Assembly (NCBI GenBank): GCA_964016985.1 | Contig: OZ024835.1 | Coordinates: forward strand, 1,185,501 to 1,249,500 | Origin: Anodontia alba | Lineage: Eukaryota; Mollusca; Bivalvia; Lucinida; Lucinidae | Direction of reading: 5' to 3' | DNA length: 64,000 nucleotides | Shown here: positions 30,597 through 41,402 of the stretch, piece after piece | Layout of the letters: each line of letters begins with the position of its first letter | Position numbering within the stretch: the stretch's first letter is position 1 | The notes under the pieces: generated by a model | Told to the model about the DNA's origin: nothing | Seen by the model: only the letters and a program-made list of their open reading frames with translations | Database searches by the model: none | Translations under genes and position numbers: made by a program

Positions 30597-30975
30597 ACAG
30601 CGGCTGATCTAAGATGATTTCTGAGGGAGTTCGATTTGATCAAACTACCGTACTCTATATTTTCGGAAGGGCCTGAGCAAACAGTGAAGACCCAGATCAG
30701 ACGCCGCAGAACGTGGCGTCTGATCAGGGTCTACACAGTTTGCCACTCATCTAGCAATTTAAAACCCATTCATAAGTAGTAAAATTGACTTGTTGATGAA
30801 TAACAGAAAGGGATGTGAATATTAGGGTAAATATGGGATCCCAAATTTATCACATTATCCAAAACTTCCTATAAAAATGAAATTTAGAGTCAATAAGGAG
30901 TTTGACTAACCCCCCCCCCCGCCCTCCCTCCCCGCTCCCCCACCCCCCACCTCTGTATCCGCCCCTGATCTATCT
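30597..30975. repeat. dispersed duplication, copy 2 (includes E hairpin)
   Basis: Partner of 27905-28262. Its E hairpin (30673-30737) has both arms (CAGATCAGACGCCGC / GTGGCGTCTGATCAGG). A C-rich tract has grown between GGAGTTTGACTAA and CCTCTGTATCCGCCCCTGAT. Confidence 0.8.
30910..30952 (-). repeat. C-rich tract, G-quadruplex potential on minus strand
   Basis: Runs of C (10, 3, 3, 4, 5, 6) separated by single bases or CT/CA; the minus strand has more than four G runs of three or longer. Confidence 0.8.
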
Positions 30976-31076
30976 TTTTTGTCGTATGCTTTCTAATGGC
31001 GTGGTCGTAAAGACTCACTTTGTTCGTGATTAATTCAATAGATATGATATCTGACAGAGATTTCTGATACGCCTTT

Positions 31077-31428
31077 AACGTTTAGCATGCTGGGTAAATT
31101 TTCAGCAGTCGACAATTTGAAATATTTTTTCTTATTTTTCACGGAAAATAGGCTGTGATAGACCATGCAAATTGCCTCCCAGCCAGTATTTCTTATTTTG
31201 CCTGGCAAAATAAGATTTGAAATTTCGTGCAAATTCTCTCCCTAGAAATTCAGCAGACGACAAACAGACACTTTTTTTTCTGATTTTCCCAGAAAATAGA
31301 ATGTGCCATTTCATGCAAATTGTCTCCAGATTTTTGCATGAAATGTCAAATGCTGTTTTCTCGGAAAATACGCAAAATAGTTCAAAATGTCTGCTAAAAC
31401 TATTACCCCACATGCTAAGCGTTGATGG
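31077..31428. mobile_element. two nested or adjacent family G elements
   Basis: AACGTTTAGCATGCTGGGTA, TTTCAGCAGTCGACAATTTG opens one. Internal CAGCAGACGACAAACAGACA starts another whose arms (CATTTCATGCAAATTGTCTCC / TTTTTGCATGAAATGTCAAA) are well paired. It ends AAAACTATTACCC and CATGCTAAGCGTTGA. Confidence 0.65.
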
Positions 31429-31516
31429 AACGATATACAGGTAATAGAAACTACCTATATGAAAATCGCCTCTCTTATCAGCCTATCTTTCAGAGAATTC
31501 ATCCATTATTCGCTAT

Positions 31517-31693
31517 TTAACCCATAGCACTCTTAGTAAAAATTTCAGCAGACGACATTTAAAAATATTTTTCCAAAGCAAACAGGTTTTGATTTTTCAT
31601 ACAAATTGTCTCCTGTTTTCTGGGATAAAATCGAAAAAAAAATAATATGCCGTCGGCTGGTAAATTTTTACACACTTTGCTATTAAAGCGTTA
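31517..31693. mobile_element. family G element, shortened
   Basis: AACCCATAGCACTCTTAGTA, TTTCAGCAGACGACATTT, closing ATGCCGTCGGCTGGTAAATT and CTATTAAAGCGTTAA. The centre is shortened to one arm. Confidence 0.7.
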
Positions 31694-31733
31694 AATACAC
31701 TTTTTGTTTTGTTTGTTTTTGGTCGTAGTTAAA

Positions 31734-32012
31734 CATTATGAAAACATGCCTATTCAAATATATTGAGAATTTTACCACCAAATAATGAAAATTTTCTGAT
31801 GAAAAAATCTGATATTTTTCATATTAATGCTCAAAACATAGATTGTGGGTACTCGTTAGAACCGCCTCGGCGAGGCGGTTCTAACGAGTACCCACAATCT
31901 ATGTTTTTGAGCAGAAATAAAAAAAATAATGTATACCCCTGTAAACCCCAGTTTTACTATATAAAAGTGGGGTTTAAGGGGGTCAAAATTATATAGGCGT
32001 GTTTTCGTGATG
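31734..32012 (+). mobile_element. family C element
   Basis: CATTATGAAAACATGCCTAT ..ATAGGCGTGTTTTCGTGATG. The core palindrome is perfect over more than 60 bp including the apex CCTCGGCGAGG. Confidence 0.93.
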
Positions 32013-32149
32013 TATTTTCACACTTGTGCTTGTCATTAATTTCACATACGTGTATGTATTATAGTGTCTCAGGCAATATACGCTGGTAAATATTGTTTTC
32101 TAGACAAAAGATAAGGCTGGCTTGCCCCAATACTTATGATAAATACGGT

Positions 32150-32190
32150 TACTCAGGTGAGCGATACAGGGCCTCATGACCCTCTAATTA
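32150..32190 (+). mobile_element. 3' end fragment of GCTCAC-type element
   Basis: CAGGTGAGCGATACAGGGCC and TCATGACCCTCT match the right end of 4309-5811; the rest is absent. Confidence 0.6.
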
Positions 32191-32399
32191 AATTAGGCTA
32201 ATCACGAAGCTTCTTCTGAAGAGTAGAATAATATAAACACAGGTTAAATTGTTTATTTAATTCTCGCCCTCCCAACAACAGGTGTTATTCTATATACTAT
32301 GTAACTTAGTGCTCTGAAATCCTGGCGGAGAATGCAGGTATTATTTTTTCATGAATATGAGAGAAAGCTCCAAAACTAAAGGTAAATACAGTAGTCTGA

Positions 32400-32520
32400 T
32401 TAAACTGGCTCCCGTCTCCAGTGACTAAATACTTATTCTTATAATCCTGTTTGATAATCCACTAAACTATAAACAAAATAATATGACTATAAAGGCTGGT
32501 CACAGTCTACAGAGCCAGTC
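32400..32520. mobile_element. family L, half copy
   Basis: TAAACTGGCTCCCGTCTCCAG, AGTGACTAAATACTTATTCT, and TATGACTATAAAGGCTGGTC; the second arm is missing beyond the loop. Confidence 0.75.
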
Positions 32521-32552
32521 GATAATCTGACGTCCAATACAGAAGCTCCAAG

Positions 32553-32656
32553 CAGTCACACAACGTTGAAACAACGTCGTTTCAACGTTGATTCAACGTT
32601 ATTGGCATTTAATCAACAATTAACGATATTGTTTCAACGTTATGTGCCCGCTGGGT
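32553..32656. mobile_element. family I element
   Basis: CACACAACGTTGAAACAACG, a run of six AACGTT words in all, closing GTTATGTGCCCGCTGGG. Left end diverged. Confidence 0.75.
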
Positions 32657-32939
32657 AGTTTACATCCAAGGGCGCACACATGGAATCTTGTGACTTTCTT
32701 CTAAATCCCAATCAGAAGGCATCAAACAAAAAGTTATTTTCGAGCTCCTACGAAATGCGGTAGATTCGATGTATCCTGTACCTACATTCATTCTTCTTTG
32801 ATATCTTAAACAGACAGCAATGGCTTGGTCTGTCTGCCTTGGCTGACCTGCGCCGTCGCTGTCATTTCGTTTGACGCGGCCTGTATATATACGATAATAG
32901 GCCTATACTGCGTTTTAATTTACGATTTACGCAAATCAG

Positions 32940-33068
32940 AACTGTAGCAAACGACATTCTGAAATTCATTTTGTGTTCTGAGAAATCCAGGCTTGACATT
33001 TGATGTGAATCGTCTGCTAGCTAAGCAGACGATCCACATGAAATGACAAGTGATATTTTCTCTGAACA
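32940..33068. mobile_element. family G variant with short core
   Basis: GTAGCAAACGACATTCTGAA, GACATTTGATGTGAATCGTC facing GACGATCCACATGAAATGAC around TGCTAGCTAAGCA. The C element at 33080 starts 12 bp later and may be inserted in it, since CTGCCGTCTAC resumes after 33356. Confidence 0.7.
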
Positions 33069-33079
33069 AAAAATACAAA

Positions 33080-33356
33080 CATTACGAAAACACGCCTATT
33101 CAAATATATAGAAAATTTCACCTCCAAAAACTGAACATTTTTAGATAAAAAAACTCTAATATTTTTTTCATTGCTCAAAACATAGATTGTGGGTACTCAT
33201 TAGAACCGCCTCGTCGAGGCGGTTCTAACGAGTACCCACAATCTATGTTTTTGAGCAGAAATAAAGAAAATAATGTATACCCCTGTAAACCCCAGTTTTA
33301 CTGTATAAAAGTGGGGTTTAAGGGGGTCAAAATTATACTGGCATGTTTTCGTGATG
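33080..33356 (+). mobile_element. family C element
   Basis: CATTACGAAAACACGCCTAT ..GGCATGTTTTCGTGATG; core perfect with apex CCTCGTCGAGG. Confidence 0.93.
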
Positions 33357-33435
33357 CAAATCAAACTGCCGTCTACTATAGTTGTGATTAATGCAAATTA
33401 ACTCTTTCAGCCATGTAGACCTAAACAAATACCTG

Positions 33436-33505
33436 TGCAAACAGTGCGGATTCAGTTGACACGGATCGTTACGAGCCGTCTCATCAGGATCCACACTGGT
33501 TGACA
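33436..33505. mobile_element. family E hairpin, GAGCCGTCTCATC core
   Basis: GCAAACAGTGCGGATTCAGT, right arm GAGCCGTCTCATCAGGATCC; left inner arm diverged. Confidence 0.7.
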
Positions 33506-33949
33506 GTAGGTTCTAGATATTTGACTGACATCCCCGTTTGAAACAATTGACGTGTCCGAGTTCAAAAACGGAATAGTCTACTTCAGGTATGAAAGAGTAA
33601 CGCTGATATATGTTGACCAGTATAGACCGTTTGTTTGCTTTTGTGGAATATCAAAATAATGAAAACATCTAGTACTAAACTGCAAAAAAGCGAGTTCTTT
33701 ACTTAATACATAAAGCATAATTTTATAACTGAATACACTCAGAACTTTCAAAAGACACTTTATAGGTCAGATTTGGTCTGTTAATACATGAAAGTAGAGA
33801 CCGAGCAAAATTGATCCGTCGCTGATTATAATATTTAGAAACACAAACAAATATAACTGGTGGAGTGTCCGTATAGCTGTTGCAAGTGGAATGCACTAAT
33901 TTCTGACTGCCATGCAACTTTACAATTCACGTATCCCTGTCGATATTAA

Positions 33950-34130
33950 ATATAAAGGTCAAAGCGAAGGTCAGTTTAGTCGATCTATATATATATATTT
34001 TTTTTGTAGTCCAGATGGACTTGTCGCTTTGACATTTTCCTTATAATATTTATAAGTTTTTGTTTACTGTGAAAACGTGTATAATAGATCGACCCAACTG
34101 ACCTTCCGCTTTGACCTTTACATTTAATAT
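33950..34130. repeat. inverted repeat with AGGTCA half-sites
   Basis: AAAGGTCAAAGCGAAGGTCAG and ..TCGATCTAT at the left face ATAGATCGACC and CTGACCTTCCGCTTTGACCT at the right, about 110 bp apart. Related single arms occur at 34515 and 35350. Confidence 0.75.
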
Positions 34131-34188
34131 TCATTAAGATATGTCTTCTGAACAATGTAATCATGGCAGTCAGAAAAGTTCTGCGTTC

Positions 34189-34466
34189 CATTACAAAAAC
34201 ACGCCTGTTCAAACATATTGAAAATTTTACAACCAAAAAAGGAAAATGTTCAGATAAAAAAATCTGATATATTTCATATTTATGCTCAAAACGAAGATTG
34301 TGGGTACTTGTGAGAACCGCCTCAGCGAGGCGGTTCTAACGAGTACCCACAATCTATTTTTTTAGCAAAATAGGAAAAATAATGTATACCCATGTAAACC
34401 CCAGTTTTACTATATAAAAGTGGGGTTTTAGGGGGGTCAAAATTATATAGGCATGTTTCCGTGATG
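34189..34466 (+). mobile_element. family C element
   Basis: CATTACAAAAACACGCCTGT ..GGCATGTTTCCGTGATG; core with apex CCTCAGCGAGG and two arm mismatches. Confidence 0.9.
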
Positions 34467-34827
34467 GTAACGCCTGTTTACGCAGTAAACACATACTTAT
34501 CAATATTACATGTATAATCAAAATGTCAAAGCGTCAGGTCAGTTTGGTCCGCCTATAACTGTAAAGATGAATATACATAGCCGTCTCTCGTGGAATGCTG
34601 TACTTTCTGATTGACATGCCTGGATTGTACAATGGATATATACTATTGAATATATCTAATACAATTCTAAAGATGCATGGGAGAAGTTCACAAAAATTAA
34701 CAATAAGCAAACTAAAATTGATAAATTTAGTAGCTGTCTGTTTTTTTTTTTTTTTCTCTTAATTTTTAGGTGAAACAGAAGCTGCACCTCTCCTGTCTTA
34801 ACCCTTCTCTTGCTGAACACGTCTTAG

Positions 34828-34880
34828 TAAACAGTGTAGCCCCAGATCAGTTGGCTTTCTGGATCTGCACTGTTTGTCAT
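34828..34880. mobile_element. family E hairpin, shortened
   Basis: GTAAACAGTGTAGCCCCAGATC, AGTTGGCTTTCTGG, ATCTGCACTGTTTG. Confidence 0.7.
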
Positions 34881-35129
34881 TAAATATGTGGATTTCTATC
34901 AAAAACCCGGATCAAGTAATCTAATTGGCTGGGAAATTAGAAGTGGGCGTGGCATATTAATTTATTCAGCAAGGCAAGACAAGGGTTAAGCAAATTAATT
35001 GTGATAAGAACACTGTCAATGTTGTTTCTATTCTGATATTGATGAATGTATTTCGTAGCTGTTATCCTGCGTATTATTGTATTATGTTTTATGTAGATAT
35101 GCGCCTGGGCCTTGTAGGCTTATTGCATT

Positions 35130-35325
35130 AACCCTTGAAATGCCAAGAAAACCTGCATCTGAAAATGTCGTCTGTTTATGTCGTCTGCTGAATATTCTTG
35201 AAAACTTTTCAAACCCATTTTTGCATACAGGCAAACAGTGTGGACCCTGATCAGACTGCTCCTAGAGTTTGCAAAAATAACTTTTTAAATCAGAAGCAGA
35301 TGACAAAGCAGACGACAGTTGTTGT
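35130..35325. mobile_element. family E2 element, hairpin right arm lost
   Basis: TTAACCCTTGAAATGCCAAG, normal left half to AGACTGCTCCTAGAG, then directly TTTGCAAAAATAAC: about 30 bp of right arm missing. Confidence 0.8.
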
Positions 35326-35509
35326 GTATCATATCGTATGTATCAAATAAAAGTCAAAGCAAAGGATCAGTTAGGTCGTATCGGTCTATAACGGTCCAAC
35401 TGATTGATGTAACTAAAACAGAGGCTGTTACATTTAATGTAAATACTCCACACTTTATTATCTTAATGTTTTATATGAAATTTAATAGGCAAAAGAATGA
35501 TCTACGCAA

Positions 35510-35935
35510 GATAAAATTCTGAAAGTCTGGATATGTAACGGAGATAACATAGCACAGACAGAAAGTGAAAGTTTTGTTTCAGATAATGCAGCAAATATTC
35601 AACATAAAGAACTTCGTTGAAGTTTATGTTGCACCTGCACATTAAAATGTGAAAACAAGCACAAGAAGAGTAAGAGTTGTCATCCTTGTTTAGAGAGCTA
35701 ACCACTAAATATTTTTCCATAGGCGACAATAGACGGTAACCTTTTACATGTTGCCACAAAAACTACACATACAAAACTTTTCAAACCTTCAAGTGTACTT
35801 GTTTATAGAGCCACCCTAGCCCAACAAGTTTCTGAGAAAAAAAATCACATGTTGCCCTGTTCCTTTTCAAGTTATGGTCCACCATGATTGTTTACCTGCA
35901 GCTTCGCAGGGAATAACAAGCGGATTGTTTTAATG
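35510..35935. other. unassigned intron sequence
   Basis: No recognised gene or repeat. Confidence 0.45.
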
Positions 35936-35957
35936 GGGGTGGGGGGAGGGTGGGTGG
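35936..35957 (+). repeat. G-rich run
   Basis: GGGGGTGGGGGGAGGGTGGG, quadruplex potential on the plus strand. Confidence 0.8.
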
Positions 35958-36283
35958 ATTAAGGGTGACCATATAAAATCAGCAACAATTTCTTTGAGCT
36001 TGCAGATATATTTATAAAACACACATCATTTTATTTCCTTATAACTATACTTTTCTCACATTGAAATAAAACCTAGGATATATATCCAGTGGAAGCATGT
36101 CTGTATTTAGACTGCAACTGAAACCTCGGTCCAAAAGTGATAAAACCCGCCACTTCCAGTATATAGTGTAATGCTACCTCTAGCACAGTGAGATTGAACA
36201 ATCAGTAAAGTGAAACTAACTGCAAATTTTACAGTTTGTAAACTTCATTTAGAGTGAACGCTAGGATGGCTGCTCGGGTGGAC

Positions 36284-36563
36284 CATTACTAAAACAAGCT
36301 TATTCAAATATACTGAAAATTTTATCTCCAAAAAATGAAAACAAAATCAGATAAAAATTCTGATATTTTCATATTTCTGCTCAAAAACATAGATTGTGGG
36401 TACTCGTGAGAACCGCATCACCGAGGCGGTTCTAACGAGTACCAACAATCTATGTTTTTGAGCAGAAATAAGAAAAATAATGTATACCCCTGTAAACCCC
36501 AGTTTTACAATATACAAGTGGGGTTGAAGGTGGACAACATTATACAGACATGTTTTCGTGATG
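36284..36563 (+). mobile_element. family C element
   Basis: CATTACTAAAACAAGCTTAT ..GACATGTTTTCGTGATG; core arms with several unpaired changes (GAACCGCATCACCGAGGCGG). Confidence 0.88.
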
Positions 36564-36651
36564 CCTAGTATACGGACGAAACGGTCGGAACTTGTACGCC
36601 TAAGTCGCTCGTGCGACAGAAAAGTTATAGCCAGCAAACATACTATACTGT

Positions 36652-36898
36652 CAAACCTCAATGACTAGAACTCTTTGGGACCATGGAAATTTGTTCGAGA
36701 CATGGGTAGTTCGAGCCACTGAGGGGTAATCACACGCCAGGTCGGAAAGCAAATGGCGATAATTTAGCGAAATCTTTTCAATCTTCTATACAATGATGGT
36801 ATGTTGGATGTACTCACTGGAATCTCCTCGATGAGGCAATTTCATGATAATATAAGAAAATTTCCGTAAATATATGTTTTCTTGAGTTATCGGATGTG
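36652..36898 (+). mobile_element. pogo-B MITE, right end lost
   Basis: CTGTCAAACCTCAATGACTAG, TTCGAGACATGGGTAGTTCG, core GTACTCACTGGAATCTCCTCG facing a decayed arm. Stops near TTGAGTTATCGG. Confidence 0.75.
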
Positions 36899-36963
36899 AT
36901 GTGATACGAACATGGCTTTCAAGCACATATCACTCTTGTGGAGCGCAAAAGGTGTGATGATGG

Positions 36964-37065
36964 GTCACGTGGGTGATACGGCGTTTTTGCCCGCCAAAAA
37001 ACCCATATCACCAAGTCACGTGGGTGATACGGATTTTTTGCCCGGGCAAAAACCCCATATCACCA
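36964..37065. repeat. two 51 bp hairpin units in tandem
   Basis: Each reads GTCACGTGGGTGATACGG, a TTTTTGCCCG..CAAAAA hairpin, and CCCATATCACCA. CACGTG in each is an E-box. Confidence 0.85.
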
Positions 37066-37150
37066 CACTGGGAGCACTCGACGGTCTTGCTTTTGACTCC
37101 GCATACGATATTAGATAGGCAAATTTGTCAGAAAGAAAAATGTATGATAA

Positions 37151-37300
37151 ATAGATTGTGATATGGCAATTTTCATATCATACCCGATATCAACCCTCGA
37201 CACATATCAGCCCTCGGGCCTTCGGCGCTCGGGCTGATATAGGTGTCTCGGGTTGATATTGGGAATGATATGAAAATTGCCATATCATAATCTCTATTTA
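37151..37300. mobile_element. ATATCAACCCTCG palindromic element
   Basis: ATAGATTGTGATATGGCAAT..ATATCAACCCTCGACAC..GCCCTCGGGCC, apex TTCGGCG, then the inverse to GATATGGC-complement and AATCTCTAT. About 150 bp in one hairpin. Confidence 0.85.
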
Positions 37301-37734
37301 TAGAACCGCCACCTAAGAACGGTCAGTAATAAAAACTAGCGAATGGTGTATAGATTTTACTGACGCCCAATATTCACCTTAGGTTCAAATATTGTAAACA
37401 AGTACAAGATAATCTTTTCGCATAGGGGTTCCCTAACGAAATGATTAAATGTCACAGAAAAAGAACAACAACAAAAAACATTTGACAAATAAATTACTGT
37501 GATGAAACAAGGATGAACGCTCGTAGTAACCACCTCAGTCACTGACAGTCATGCAATTAAAGAGGAACGCATACCTATTTACTATGACTGGGTCATTAAT
37601 CAAATTGTAAAAAAAACACAAGTTTGTTGTTTCTTTAGAATGCACGTCTGCATGGTCATTTTTAAGAGTGAAATCTCTGAGTTCCAATTATTCCAAAAAT
37701 GTAGGTCAGGATTTAGACTTCAGCATTTAGCTCT

Positions 37735-37875
37735 CTCTGAGTAAAATCAACCGACGACGTCTTAATATTTATATTTGTTTTCCAACAAATTATATCAAAT
37801 GTCAAGCTATAAGGGTCTGGGGAAAAGTAAGAAAAACTATTTCATTATGTCGTCTTCTATCTTACCACGCATGTA
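37735..37875. mobile_element. family G remnant
   Basis: GAGTAAAATCAACCGACGACG and CAAATGTCAAGCTATAAGGG, closing ATTATGTCGTCTTCTATCTT. Confidence 0.55.
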
Positions 37876-38064
37876 ACACGTTCACAATTGGAAAACTCTA
37901 ATCAGAACAAACAATTCTATTCATTTCCTTGGAATGTGTTGTTTTTTATCTGACAAAATTGTTTTCTGCAATCGGCTGGCGTATAACACAACAACTGCTT
38001 CAATTTATTTGAGCAGAGCCACGGAAAAATATGTCTTCGTGGTGTATATGAGCAGTGAAGCTAC

Positions 38065-38346
38065 ACGTCACGAAAACATACCTATATAATTTGACCCCTC
38101 TTAAACCCACTTCTATACAGTAAAACTCGGGTTTACAGGGATATACATTATTTTTTCTTATTTCTGCTCGAAAACATAGATTGTGGGTACCCGTTAGAAC
38201 CGCCTCTCCGAGGCGGTTCTAACGAGTACCCACAATCTATATTTTGAGCAGAAATATGAAAAATATCAGATTTTTTTTTATCTGAAAATGTTCAGTTTTT
38301 CGTGGTGAAATTTTCAATATATTTGAATAGGCGTGTTTTCTTAATT
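38065..38346 (-). mobile_element. family C element
   Basis: CGTCACGAAAACATACCTAT ..AGGCGTGTTTTCTTAAT; core near perfect, apex CCTCTCCGAGG. Confidence 0.9.
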
Positions 38347-38548
38347 AGGTAAGACTTTTTTTGCCAACAGAAAACTACTGATATTTCTTTTTAAGCTATG
38401 TCTCCATTAAAACATATGTTTTGGTACTTATTAGAAACGCTTTGTGAACAAAACAAATATTTATTTTGGAACACTCTTATCAAGAGCAATGTGACCAATT
38501 GCAATTTTCACTATATAATTTGGAAAATGAAGAAGATTGTGGTTATTA

Positions 38549-38807
38549 CATCACGAAAACATGCCTATATAATTTTGACCCCCTTAAACCCCACTTTTAT
38601 ATAGTAAAACTGGGGTTTATAGGGGTATACATTTTTTTTTCTATTTTGGTAAAAGCATAGATCGTGGATACTCGTTAGAACCGCCTCGCCGAAGCGGTTC
38701 TAACGAGTACTACAATCTATGTTTTGAGCGGGAATATGAAAAATATCAGAATGTTTTATTTGAAAATTTTCATTTTTTGGTTGTAAAATCGTCAATATAT
38801 CGTAATG
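38549..38807 (-). mobile_element. family C element, right end deleted internally
   Basis: CATCACGAAAACATGCCTAT at the left; at the right GTCAATATATCGTAATG, so the AGGCGTGTTTT part of the terminal repeat is missing. Confidence 0.88.
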
Positions 38808-39437
38808 AGGTCTATCACGACACATGTTGCAGTAAAATAATCGATAAAAATAACAAACAAATTAAAAGTCTGTTTTAAAAACTGCAAAGTTCCGAAAAAT
38901 AAAACCGAACAGTGTAGACTGTAACGTACACCTATTTTCACTGTATATCACTTATATTTTTGCTTAAAAAATATTTTATTAAACATCAAATATTGTGAAT
39001 GAAGAACACCTTCTACATATGTAAGTTTTCCAATAAATATATTGCTCTATTCTGTTCACTCAGTGCTCAAGTTACTTCCGGGTTTTAGTTGTTTACATAA
39101 GGTAAATGAAGCATTGTGGATCAATAATTGATTCATTTCCGTGTCTCGACTCATGTCGATATTGTCTGGCGACGACAATGGGCCACAGCATGGAAAAAAG
39201 CCGTTATAACAGCATAGGTTCCGGAGAGCCTGCAGAGTTTCACTAGAATCTTTGCTGTTCGCTCACAAAAGCGGTAGGCCACGGTTAAACTTCAGCCAAA
39301 GAACTAGACATGCGGCCTCGCTACGGGACAGGACATGCGCACTGAAAGATTGATTCGAAGTTGGCGTACTGTCATATGTCAACATATTTCGAAGTGTAGA
39401 TAAGACAGCACCTAGGAACACATTGCATATATTCACA
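38808..39437. other. unassigned intron sequence
   Basis: No recognised gene or repeat. Confidence 0.45.
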
Positions 39438-39677
39438 TTGGCCCGGTTGTTCAAAACTAACGATGTCGTTAGTTAACGTATAGTTAAAACTTTGATCATT
39501 TAATATGGCATATACCTTTATATTTTTGCAGTAAAAATGTGAGTAGCTTTTGCAAAAGCTACTCGCAATTTTTTTCAGCAAAAATACCTGTGAATTCAAT
39601 ATTGTACGTACTAGAACAATTAACATTTTGACCACTAACGAGCTCGTTAAGCTAATAAGGCTTTGAACAACTGGACC
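39438..39677. mobile_element. GGCCCGGTTGTTCAAA MITE
   Basis: Ends GGCCCGGTTGTTCAAAAC and the inverse CTTTGAACAACTGGACC. Central hairpin GAGTAGCTTTTGCAAAAGCTACTC. Contains TAACGATGTCGTTAGTTAA and TAACGAGCTCGTTA palindromes. Class not determined. Confidence 0.75.
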
Positions 39678-39704
39678 CTGGAGTGTTTGGTTAAGTTGTA
39701 CCTT

Positions 39705-39852
39705 CCCAGCGGGCACATGACGTTTATACGACGTCGCATTAACATGGATGCAACGTCATGAGGTTGCATCGACGTTAAAGCAACGTTGTATAACGTCATG
39801 ACGTTACATCGATGTGAATACGTCATAGTTTAAACGTCAAGTGCCCGCTGGG
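39705..39852. mobile_element. family I element, 148 bp
   Basis: CCCAGCGGGCACATGACGTTT ..AAACGTCAAGTGCCCGCTGGG, with repeated ACGTC/ACGTTG words between. Confidence 0.88.
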
Positions 39853-40028
39853 TTCTCACATATAAAAGTGCCATGATATAGTCGGTCATCTAATGAACAT
39901 CATTGTGACAGATTCAGTTGAAGAGCTACATGATACACTAATCTAACGTCCCCATGCTCTATCCGAAGACTAGAGCAGATGTTTGCGAATTGAGAAACTA
40001 ATAAGTTTTATCTATTTTAGAATGATCC

Positions 40029-40088
40029 TAGCGGGCACATGGCGTTTATACAACGTCGACTTTGTCTCAGCGTTGCGTGCCCGCTGGG
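40029..40088. mobile_element. family I element, short
   Basis: AGCGGGCACATGGCGTTTAT and CAGCGTTGCGTGCCCGCTGG, about 60 bp; interior largely lost. Confidence 0.85.
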
Positions 40089-40664
40089 ATTACTGACCGA
40101 TATATCCAGTTTAATTTCTTAAAAACGGAAATTAAGCAGTTGTTACTTCTTACTTTGTCCCTGCTGCGTAGCACCACTGAAAGAAGGTTGTGTTCGATAA
40201 AAAGAGAGGTTAAAATAAGCAGATTGTAGTCGATTTTTTGATACATTATGGTTGATAACTTTGCTTCCTTCTTTAATTGCATGATGATGAGCGTCTCCGA
40301 CTGAATGACGGCTGTTCAGAAGGTTAGAAACTGACAATTTCTGTCTATGTTTCTAGCCCATTGTGATTCAACTTGAGGGTTCCTTTAGCTCTGGCTTTTA
40401 ATCGCTATTGAACCCTCTCATTGCAATTTTGTGATTATTTATGTGTTACTGCGATGATTCACTAATATGCTAGAGTACCATAAGCGGACTAAACTTACAT
40501 TTCTAATATTTTAGCTGCCGACGTTTTGATCGGTAGAGGCTGTTTAAGCTCCCAGTGGTTGTTTTTGCTGTCTGTTTCTAAACGGGTTCACTAATGTAGT
40601 TCTTCACTGTTAGCATGTCGGTTTAGGCAACTATAACTTTGTGTCTTGTCGTTTGTTCATTATT

Positions 40665-40912
40665 TGAGCCAGCGCACGACAAAGCCTACAATATGACGTG
40701 TGCGACCAGCGAAGACTCAGATCAAACTGCGCATTCGCGCAGTCTGATCAGAGTCTTCGCTGATCGCATGTGCCTTCTACAGCCTCCAGGCTATTCAAAG
40801 AGGAATAAACGCGAACCCTTGCCTTACCTGGCGGATGTACAGGCTGATATGAATCTTTGCTGGTCACACAGGTATTATTGTATATTTTGTCGTGCGCTGG
40901 CTCAAAAGGTTT
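40665..40912. mobile_element. family D element, GCGCACGACAAAGCC-end subtype, full
   Basis: GAGCCAGCGCACGACAAAGCC, then hairpin CCAGCGAAGACTCAGATCAA..GCGCATTCGCGC..AGTCTGATCAGAGTCTTCGC, a degraded second hairpin, and TTTTGTCGTGCGCTGGCTC. Confidence 0.88.
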
Positions 40913-41086
40913 TCTTTCGGTGCCCAGGTAAGGCTCAACATCCTGACTGTGGCTTTTTTCTGGGTACCTTTATATCTATTTTGGTATTTTCTGCATTTTA
41001 AAACAACTTTTTTGTTGACCATATGCTTTTCGTTTTCATCTCAGTATAATTGTTATTACCTGCCGTTTGCTATAATATCATTTATT

Positions 41087-41272
41087 CCTCATCTCTCCTT
41101 CTTTTTGTGCCTCGAGAAGTCTGTACTTCGTGGTTATGGCATTTCCTGGGTGTCATAACTTATAGTTTCGTACAGAAATGCTGAATTACAAATAAAGATA
41201 CCCAGGAAATGCCACAATCACGAAGCACAGCCTTCCTGAGGCACCAAAAGAGGAAGAGATGAGGAACAAATA
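41087..41272. mobile_element. family K inverted pair
   Basis: TCATCTCTCCTTCTTTTTGTG, CCTCGAGAAGTCTGTACTTC, GGCATTTCCTGGGTGTC face GATACCCAGGAAATGCCACA, TCACGAAGCACAGCCTTCC, AAAAGAGGAAGAGATGA. A 45 bp spacer lies between the arms. Confidence 0.8.
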
Positions 41273-41372
41273 ATGATAAAGCAATCACCACATATGAAAC
41301 TACAGAAGCTTTAAGAACTGCAACAGATGAATCACCGTGGAACGGCCTGTAGGAAAACTACTGGTAGGGGGT

Positions 41373-41402
41373 GAGAGGGGCGGGGGGGGGGGGGGGGGGA
41401 AG
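41373..41402 (+). repeat. G run
   Basis: GAGAGGGGCGGGG continues into an uninterrupted G run of about 18; quadruplex potential. Confidence 0.85.

Noticed and set aside
26542..30737. CRISPR-like array from regularly recurring E hairpins
   Set aside because: Spacing is irregular (hundreds of bp to over 1 kb), the repeats are diverged transposon hairpins, and the genome is animal.
40639..41001. 120-codon frame
   Set aside because: Spans a family D element; the recognisable residues are repeat-derived.
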